Shown piece by piece: positions 56,256-64,000 of a stretch of DNA of 64,000 bases. Position numbers and translations under genes: made by a program. The notes beneath the pieces were generated by a model. It saw only the letters and a program-made list of their open reading frames with translations. It ran no database searches and had not been told where the DNA came from. Origin of the DNA: Aurelia coerulea (Eukaryota > Cnidaria > Scyphozoa > Semaeostomeae > Ulmaridae). Within the stretch, counting starts at the first letter, position 1. Every line of letters begins with the position of its first letter. The stretch lies in the NCBI GenBank assembly GCA_039566865.1, contig CM076951.1, positions 18,547,484 to 18,611,483 on the forward strand, given 5' to 3'.

Positions 56256-59200
56256 CAGATCGCCAAATCGAGTATAAATACAATTTCGAAAGCTTATCCT
56301 TGCCAGGCTATCATTCTTACAAGGGACAAACGGGCAACAGCAAAAGCGGCGGCTGTGGCTTTTTCGTAAGTGAAAATATCAAATTTGACGTGAGAGAAGA
56401 CCTCAACAAAGCCTTTGTTAACAATGATTGCCAATATGAAACCTTTTGGATCGAAATCGAGAAAACTGTCTTAGGGGTAATTTACAATCATCCTCGCAGA
56501 AATTCAACTGAGTTTCTCGTTTATTTAGAGTCTGTTCTCAAAAAGCTTTCAAAAGAAAATAAGGATGTGATAATCTCCGGAGACTTCAACCTTGACTTAC
56601 TAAGAACGGACAAAATCAAAATTGCTGAACATTTCATAAACCTCATGTTCTCAAACTTCTACCAACCCCTTATCCTGCAGCCTACCAGATACACAGATAA
56701 ACACAGGCCATCTTTAGTGGATAATATATTCGTAAACTCCCTTGATTTTCACGCCGTCAGTGGTAACCTTACTGCTAAAATATCAGATCATATGCCTAAC
56801 TTTGTTTTAATTGATAGGTAAATTAACAAGGACCCTAAATCGAAATTGATAAAAAGAGATTTTCGTATGTTTGACGAATGTAGCTTTGCCAGCGACATAT
56901 ATGCCAAGAATCTTGATCCCGTTCAAAATATCAATACTTTCAAAACTCAATCTTAAATGTCATTGATAACCATGCCCCATTAAAGCCCCTTACAACAAAG
57001 CAGCAGAAGCAACGCAGAAAACTGTGGATCACACATGGAATCTTGAAATCAATCTCAGTAAAAAATAAATTATACAAAAAGTTTCTAAAGTCCAAAGCTT
57101 CGTTCTGGTATCAGCGGTACAAGTATTATAGAGATAACCTTAACCATTTAATTCGAAAGAGTAAGCGAAATCACTATAAGTCATATTTTGAAACCTTCAA
57201 AAATAACTCTAAAAAAATCTGGAAAGGCATACATGAGCTAATCAACAAAAGCAAGAAAACTGATACAAATGAGATTTTACTAAAGAAAAATGGGATCGTT
57301 GTTAAAGACCAAAAACAAGTTGCTGATAAATTCAATTTATACTTCACCAGCATAGCTTCAAATCTCGTGGATAAGCTCTCAAACCCTAACACAGTATTTA
57401 GTGACTATTTTAAAGATCCAATTGCAGATAGTTTCATGATAACCCCCGTAACTGAAGTAGAGGTACTTGATCAATTGGGAAACCTGGATGAGTCAAAGGC
57501 TGCTGATTCTTACAACATTCCCACTAGACTTATAAAGTTAATAAAAAATCATGTAGCTAAACCCTTAAGTAACTTGATAAATCTTTCATTCAGCTCAGGA
57601 TACTACCCTAAAATGTTAAAATATGCTAAAGTAATACCAATCTTCAAAGCAAACTCCAAATATGAAGTATCAAATTATCGTCCAAAATCTTTACTCCCAC
57701 TCTTCAATAAAATTTTTGAAAAATTGATGTATGCTCGCTTAATTAACTTTCTTCATAATCAAAAGGTCTTATATCCTCACCAATTTGGTTTCCAGAAACA
57801 GAAATCTACTTCCCTCGCTATACTTGATGTTTGCATTAAACTTGTCGAAGCGATCGAAAATAAAGAATTTTCCTGCTGCATCTTTCTTGATTTTGCAAAA
57901 GCCTTTGATACAGTTAATCACAATATACTGCTAAGCAAACTTGAACATTATGGTATAAGTGGAGTTGCCCTGGAATGGTTCCGCTCCTATCTCAATGGTA
58001 GAACTCAACGAGTTTTCGTTGGAGGTCAACTCTCTGAAGGGAAAAGCATCGATCACGGTGTACCACAAGGGAGTGTCCTTGGACCACTTTTGTTCCTATT
58101 GTACATAAATGATATTCCACATGCCTCTAAAATAATGAATTTTCATCTCTTTGCAGACGATACCAGTCTTTTCTATTCCCATAAAAACATTAATGTTTTG
58201 GAAGAAACTGTCAACTCAGAATTAAAAAAAATATCGGATTGGTTAGTAGCAAATAAACTAACCCTAAATACCAATAAATCAAACTATATGATAATTAAAC
58301 CAAGACAGAAAAAATTACCCAAAAATATTCATTTAAGCATAAATGGCGATATCTTAAAGAAATCTGACTGTGTTAAATATTTAGGCGTTTTAATAGCTAG
58401 CAATCTTGCATGGAAGCAGCACATACAGCATGTCAACACAAAAATTGCAAAACGCATTGGTATTATAGCAAAGATGAGACATTTTGCTCCAAAAAGCATC
58501 CTACTCAGCATATACAATGCCTTCATATGTCCACATATCAACTATGGAATCATTAACTGGGGGGGGGGGGGGGGGAGCCTACTCAAACATGTTAGAACCT
58601 TTAAGCAAAAATATAAAGAAAGCAATAAGAATAATGTCCTTCAAACCCCGAAAAAAAACCAAGTAAACCCCTTTTCAAACGTCTAAACTCTTTGAACCTA
58701 AATGACACATACACTCTAGAATGCGCAAAGTTTATGTATGATATTTCAAATAAAAACAGTACTGACTCTTTCAGCCATTTGTTCCAATTAACTAGTGAAA
58801 AACACCACATCCAAACTCGACAAGCCATCTCTAAAAAGTTCTATGTCCCAAAAGCTAGAACGAACTATAAACGAAACTTTATTTCAAATTTTGGCGTAAA
58901 AATCTGGAATAATTTACCCCAAAACTTTAGAAATTTACCCACAAAGAAAATTTTCGGAAAGCATTATAAAAATTTTTTGCTACAATCTTATTGATTACAG
59001 ACTATTTAACAATCTATTGAACCCCAACCCTCTTTCTTGGACTTTCTTTTTTATTTCCTTTTCCTCTGTTTTCCCAACTGGCCTTTCTAATTAGTTATTA
59101 GCAATTATAACAAATGAATAAAATTTTCGTGTAGTTAGTATTACAGCATTTATATATTCTTATTTCAGTAACCATGTCGTTGAGGGCAAATGGCTCGAAA

Positions 59201-59378
59201 GCTCATTATGAGTTATTTTCATTTGTCCTTTTCAGCACTTTTAGTAAGATAGATGTTTTTCATGTACAGATACTTGTAAGCGTTCTTTCGTAGATATTAT
59301 ATCATCTTTTTATATTAGACTATCATGTAAGTTTAGCTGATAATATTCATCAAAATCAAATCAAATCAAATCATTATG
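56256..59378 (+). pseudogene. CR1/jockey-type LINE, 5'-truncated, nearly full ORF2
   Basis: Self-copying non-LTR retrotransposon. The endonuclease starts part-way in (NFESLSLPGYHSYKGQT), has GGCGFFVSENIKFD, DVIISGDFNLDLL and ISDHMPNFVLID, then a TAA at 56819 and a frameshift near 56950. Reverse transcriptase: VIPIFKANSKYEVSNYRPKS, FLDFAKAFDTVNHNILLSKL, GVPQGSVLGPLLFLLYINDI and FADDTSLFYSH (catalytic FADD), LGVLIASNLAWKQH. A G-run at 58560-58576 breaks the frame, which continues as YSNMLEPLSKNIKKAIRIM, shifts again at an A-run near 58655, and ends FKNFLL-like at 58994. The 3' tail is (AATCA)n at 59350-59375. It inserted into the helicase gene. Confidence 0.87.
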
Positions 59379-59384
59379 GCCGAC

Positions 59385-59480
59385 TAGCAAGAGACATTTC
59401 AGTGGACCGACGGCTGGTAATAAAGTTGCAATTGCTTGGAAAATCTTATTCAAAATGATTTCTGCTTACGATTTAAGGCC
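59385..59480 (-). CDS. Candidate upstream fragment of the RecQ-like helicase
   Basis: Just beyond the LINE tail the minus strand reads KIFQAIATLLPAVGPL. RecQ helicases have an IFQ-x-x helix directly after Walker A and before the xVxSPLxSLMxDQ motif, which is exactly what is found on the other side of the LINE. The Walker A residues themselves were not found. Short, so tentative. Confidence 0.4.
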
Positions 59481-59729
59481 ATGATGTCTGAGTGAGGCTA
59501 ATTGCTATTTTTGTCGCCCATTATACCCATCAGTTTACCAGAGAAGTTTCCAGTCACTTCAAAATATTAAAATGCAAAATTTGTTAAAAAAACACCAATT
59601 TGGGTTTAAAACTGTTTTTTTTTACGTGTTAGAGACTACGTGTTACTTGCTTGTCCTGCAGCCACAATGGGTGACGCTCAAAGAGAGCGATGTTTGTACC
59701 CCCTTCTTTAAGTATTAAGAGTTTACGTA

Positions 59730-60038
59730 CCAGTGAATAGTTTTTTAGTTTTTGTCTTTATTTCTGTTTTGTTTGTTTGTTTGTTTGTTTGTTTTTCCTT
59801 TTTTGTTTTACAATAATTCACCTACTAAGCTGGCGTATGCTAGCGTCTGCCAAAATGGAATGGTGCCATGGTACACAAAGTGCTTAATAAGATTGCTGTT
59901 AAAGGAATTGTCAAGTGCCGTTCATAGCCAGAACCAGATGACGTCATGTCTATTTCTGCTATGGACGGCACAGAATATTGTATTTGTATATTGTTGAGTT
60001 TTAACTTTGATATAAAAAAAGAAAAAAAAAAAAAAAAA
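59730..60038. mobile_element. Retroposed insertion (SINE or processed copy) with A-tail and TSD
   Basis: GTTTACGTA at 59721-59729 and 60039-60047 flank a 309-bp segment ending in an A-rich tail (60012-60038). It contains a (GTTT)n tract at 59768-59792. A-tail directly before the duplicated site is the signature of LINE-driven retroposition. No Pol III box or source gene was recognised. Confidence 0.72.
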
Positions 60039-60047
60039 GTTTACGTA

Positions 60048-61139
60048 AAAAGTCAATACTCTGTGACCTTTGCTTCCATTAGTTGGTGATAAAACCTGGC
60101 TACCTGGCTCTCTTAGATCTAATTTGGAAGTTTGCGACGACATAAGCATAATTGGCGACACTATATTTTCTGATAATTTAATTCTAAGTGCTCTCAGTGG
60201 CGACTTCGGTTTCATCTATCGTGCGATACATCAGTAGAATTCACAGTCAAAAAACAATATATTTCAAGCATAGGACAAAAGATACTGTACATGTTGACAC
60301 AAAATTATTCAAGGATGGTAAAGTGTTCGTTTTTCTTTACTTAATGGGTATAAAATAATGCAGTGAGAAATGTCATTCTGAGCAAAACTATCTAAGCAAC
60401 ATTGTATGGGAAGGAATGGCCAAATGGAGCAGGGTAAATCACTGAATTTGACTGAATATATCAGAAAAGAAGCAAGACACTTTTCAATATTGTTGCTGAG
60501 ATATTCAGGGAGTAGTACTTTTTCAAACGGGGATCGGTTTTATTGAGTGAAAATAAATTAATCTGGTAATCATCAATCAATGCATTTTGCAATATGTTTA
60601 CAATCAGACAGCTATAAAAGGAGCTAAATTTACTAATTCTCAACCAACCACAAAATCGGCTACACCTCGAAAAATTATTAGGTCTTTGATCTACTTAACA
60701 AAGAAAGAAATTTGAAGATCGGCCTCATGATAAAGCTTTCTTGACTTTCAAACAGGAGTACTTTTTTTGGGACACCTGGCAGAAAAACACCATACCAAAA
60801 AACTCTGTCATAAAGCCAATCCTGCCATGTACTAGAGCGTTTCTTTCGCTTCAAGTTTGATAATTGTGGTAATAAATTGACAAAGTATGATTTTTTAGTT
60901 ATCAACACGAGGCAAGGAAGTACCAAACTTTTGAGTTAGCTATTTACAGTGTTATCATCTGCCGACTACATTCTGTAGTTATGGCCTTGCTGTAACCTTG
61001 TAAATGGCTCGAAAAATGCCAATAAGTTTAATCTAGGCCACCTTGGCCTATGGAAACCTTGTGACTGATAGCCTAGTCAATTTTCTTCCAATGTTAGGAC
61101 AAGATCAGGTTTAGTCTCACATTTTTGTACAGGTTCTTA
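60048..61139. other. Spacer, one dispersed repeat
   Basis: The segment 60756-60850 matches 3745-3840. No gene otherwise. A possible 3' flank of the Ulp1/PHD gene lies near 61100-61139. Confidence 0.4.
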
Positions 61140-61710
61140 CTACGTTTTACATTCACTACATTCCCAGTGACATTCCCTTTTGAAGACGTCATCTGGAATG
61201 TCTGCACAATCTTGGTGGAACCACTCTCCGCATTTGTCACAGTCTGCCATTCGCTCATTCTTCCTATATGGTTTGCGACAAAAGCAAAATATTTCGATGT
61301 TTTTCCGTTTTATAGGTCTCTTTCCACAAAATCGATACCTTTCCCGCCTTGGGAAAGGCGTCAGACTTCCTTCCGTCAAGCACTCTACCAGTTGTGATCG
61401 CATCCTTCTTTCATCATAACGAATCGTTGTTGGATCCTCATTATAAGCAAGATCTATAGCATAGGCAATGGCGAAAAGGCCGCAATTTGTGCCGTTCGTT
61501 TGTTGCTGAACTGGCTGCACATCAATATGTATTTCTGGGGCATTTGGCAAATACAAGTAGGCAATTTGGTCAATTTCGTCTTGAGTGTGGGGATTGATCT
61601 TTCCATTTGAATTTAAGCTGTCATACAAATTCACATTTTCAGGGCAAAGACAGCCTTCTTTGGAGACATTTGCAATGCAGACCCAGTGCAAGCTTCCCGT
61701 ATGGAGAATT
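61140..61710 (-). CDS. Ulp1-like cysteine protease fused to a PHD finger
   Basis: SUMO/ubiquitin-like protease domain followed by a histone-reading zinc finger, a combination I know from transposon-associated cnidarian proteins. The frame opens ILHTGSLHWVCIANVSKEG (catalytic His before Trp), then NVNLYDSLNS (Asp), and QQQTNGTNCGLFAIAYAIDL (Gln and catalytic Cys), so the full triad is present. After a basic linker (KRPIKRKNIE) the PHD finger runs CFCRKPYRKNERMADCDKC, GEWFHQDCADIP and CHWECSECK, with all eight C4HC3 ligands, and stops at 61140. An in-frame stop just before ILHTG suggests an exon start or a lesion there; the protease N-terminus was not found. Minus strand, upstream of the helicase on the same strand. 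Confidence 0.85.
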
Positions 61711-62555
61711 TAAATATATCGTGAATTCCCCGAATGCTTTGAAAAATCCGGTAAAATTGTGTTTCGCAAATGATGGGGTAGAGGACACGGAACATTTCCC
61801 GCTGCTTTGCCGTTAATAATGGGCCTAGATCTTTTTTTTTAATAGTGTAAATGCAATATTGCTACCTCATGGTTTTCCTCTCTTTCAAATGAAGTTTTAC
61901 TCAAATTCATTCTGTATGGAGATAAAAGGTTAACCATCGACAACAATAAAAAGCTACTCAAGGCAACCCTCAAATTCATTCATGCTACGGAACGCTCTTA
62001 AATGTTCCATTGCTGCAAAGTCCCATAGATAAGCATCCACCATAGCACGAGCCGGTAAATTTGAGGCGCTGGTATATCTGAGCTTTGCTGGTAAATATGA
62101 GGTCGGCAAGATCAAAGGTATTCTTCTTAGGCGACAAGTAGTCATAATCTATTGTGATTTAGACAAAGGTGAGACACGAGGTCTGGTTTCAAAGGAAACA
62201 ATAGGTTTTTCTGGGGGTCGGGTCAACGGTCTGAGAATTTCTGCCGCATATAATCTTTTCTTTCTGACAGCGTTCGGGAAAGCAAACGCTAGGATTTAAC
62301 TTTGAAGGGTAGGGGTTAGGATTTTTGCTGCGTAAGGAAATCAGCGAGAAGAATCCAATTTCATTTGGTTTCCTTTGGTAAGGATTTGCTACATCTAAAA
62401 GTTATCAGTCGAAAGTAAACTGCCTTATTGCTCAAATAATTCGTTCCATTGCAATACCGTTTTGCATCTGGGTTGATGAAGATTATGATTTTCAAGCCCT
62501 GTTTTTCTTCCTTTCCGCGGTATATTTTCGTGTGATTCTCTTCAGAAGTTTTTAA
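61711..62555. other. No gene seen
   Basis: AT-rich; small frames only. The missing N-terminal exon of the Ulp1-like protein would be expected here or beyond, but was not recognised. Confidence 0.35.
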
Positions 62556-63145
62556 GCATTAGGGAAAATACTGAAAGTTTACTAAGATTATCGGAGTTAT
62601 AAGTTCCTAAGTTTCTTACAGATTCTTAGGAGTCTCCAGAATCTCTTACAGGTTTCATAATAATCTTCATATGCACTTTCCCGTGCCTTCTCCTGAACCT
62701 TTCAAAACGAAGTTTTTGAAGCCTTTTGGATGTTTAAACATCACTCAGACAAGTACCTTCCAATTTTCGTTAGTATGATACAGGAAATGAGTCAAAATGT
62801 GATAAACGGAGTTTCTCAAGTTTTCGGCAATTCTAGAGTTGAGTTTCATATACACGTATTTTTTACAAAAGAAACTAAGAATTTGGCCCAGTACGGAAAG
62901 TTTCTTAGAATTATCATATTTTCAGTACTCAGAGTTTCTTACGAGTTTCTCAGAGGTTTCATAACAATATTCATGTTCACTACCTGTGCCCTTGTGAACA
63001 TTTCAAAATAAGGTCTTTAATTAGGGCGTTTCCGATGTTTAGAGATTACTCAAGTACCTTATGAGTAATATGATACAGGAAACAAGTGAAAGAAAAGTAA
63101 AAATATTTCAAGGATTTCCTTTATCAAATAAATAGTTTCTTAACC
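62556..63145. mobile_element. Element J copy, uninterrupted interior
   Basis: Matches J1 over CACGTATTTTTTACAAAAGA, AAGAATTTGGCCCAGTACGG, CATGTTCACTACCTGTGCCC and GTACCTTATGAGTAATATGA. It lacks the hAT insertion Q, so it documents the empty site. Ends are less clear than in J1. Confidence 0.68.
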
Positions 63146-63180
63146 CTAATCCTACCGGGCTTTTTTTGATCTAACATAGC

Positions 63181-64000
63181 CGGGGGGGGGGGTGCTTTCC
63201 ACCCCCCTCTATAAATAACCGTAGACTAATGGGAAATCATTGAAACTTGGCAAGGGCGTAGTCCTAGCTATTCTTAGCCGATTGGTAGTTTTGGGCGTCG
63301 CCACCTCATTAGGTGACGTCACTATGACGTCATAATGCCGGAAAATGTCAAACTATATGGTTTTCCGGCTTATTTGTTCTAAAAACGGAATGAAGGTAAT
63401 CTGAATGACTTTTTCCATTCTTATTTGGCGTATTATTCATTTCCAATTCAAGTATGATGCATATGAGTGTTTTTAGACTGTTATTTTGGAAGAAAATGAC
63501 AAAAACTGATGACGTCATAACTAAAAACTGTGTTTTTCTGCCAAAAATTGATAATAATTAGCTCAAAATGCTTTTAAAGTATTGCATAACGCAATTCTAT
63601 GCATTTTTAACAAAATCTATCGGAAAAAACTTCAAAATTTGCCAAAATGACCCAAAATGGCGGCTACAGTGACTTCATCATTTAAGAATGCTGACGTCAG
63701 CAAAATCCATTGTTATTGACAACAATAGAAAGCTAATTGCTTGCTGACTCTTTTAAAGTACAATAGTCAACATTTGGAACTAATTCTGGGAGTAAAAATA
63801 TCAAAATCATTAATTTTTCTAATACCTTGCTCCAAATATGGTAGTGTCACCTGTCACATGACACCTATTGTTCAAAAATTTTAATTGTCAAAATGTAGCT
63901 AATAGATAATTAGTAATTGTCAGAGAGTTTGAGGGTCATAGCTTTTGTCGTTAAAGAATGCTCTGCAAAAAACCGACAGGGGGGGTGGAAAACACCCCCC
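63181..64000. mobile_element. Inverted-repeat element running to the window edge
   Basis: At the left, GGGGGGTGCTTTCCACCCCC; at the right edge, its inverted near-copy GGGGGGTGGAAAACACCCCC (63979-64000), each itself a hairpin. Between them are four TGACGTCA or near-TGACGTCA palindromes (about 63315, 63327, 63512, 63690) and no coding frame. The true right border is outside the window. Confidence 0.5.

Noticed and set aside
59752..59997. 81-codon hydrophobic frame that could be a membrane peptide
   Set aside because: It runs through the (GTTT)n tract of a retroposed insertion.

Overview
This is a eukaryotic, AT-rich and very repeat-rich window from an animal genome. Coding pieces are short, lie far apart and are joined by canonical GT..AG splice sites. 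No rRNA operon, bacterial operon or CRISPR array is visible. The mix of P-like/THAP transposase, integrase-core gene, DIRS, Penelope-like and CR1/L2-like retroelements, hAT and Mutator-like inverted-repeat elements, a DUF6589-type gene, a RecQ-like helicase and a Ulp1+PHD protein resembles what I know from cnidarian genomes (anthozoan or hydrozoan). A sponge or other marine invertebrate is not excluded.

Layout. 0-5 kb: a minus-strand P-element-like THAP transposase running off the left edge, then small minus-strand exons. 6.7-9.4 kb: a foldback element followed by a decayed DIRS-type retrotransposon. 9.7-18.5 kb: a multi-layer nest. A TA-flanked element (F1) holds a satellite-bearing element (E), which holds a CACGTATTTT-ended element (J1) with a hAT (Q) inside it, and a TA-flanked element (D) with a 9-bp-TSD element (A1) inside it. 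To the right are an interrupted reading frame (element G), a zinc-knuckle ORF1 pseudogene and a LINE 3' end. 21-30 kb: a second copy (A2) of the 9-bp-TSD element with an inserted palindrome (B), a truncated multi-copy gene, a segmental duplication whose empty site dates insertion K1, a 46-bp palindrome with 9-bp TSD, and inverted-repeat element N. 30-38 kb: scattered exons, including a P2X7-C-terminal-like one, a spliced integrase-core gene that appears intact (411 aa), a THAP exon and a tRNA-derived SINE. 38-44.5 kb: a foldback (L) with another foldback (K2) in its loop, a second F copy, a homeodomain-like exon, a hAT relic and a Penelope relic. 44.5-48 kb: no recognisable gene.

48.6-61.7 kb is the most suggestive part. 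A multi-exon DUF6589-type gene (plus strand, with lesions) converges, with about 195 bp between coding ends, on a RecQ-like helicase (minus), whose 5' part is split by a 5'-truncated LINE. A Ulp1-protease-plus-PHD reading frame (minus) follows upstream. All three are gene types I associate with large eukaryotic transposons, so I propose as a hypothesis that they are parts of one decayed element.

Two cross-cutting patterns stand out. Several unrelated-looking inverted-repeat families here (A, K, L and the 46-bp palindrome) all make exact 9-bp target duplications, as Mutator-like elements do. Many frameshifts sit at homopolymer runs, so either neutral decay or consensus error must be separated before calling genes dead. 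All identifications are by eye from motifs; no database search was run.
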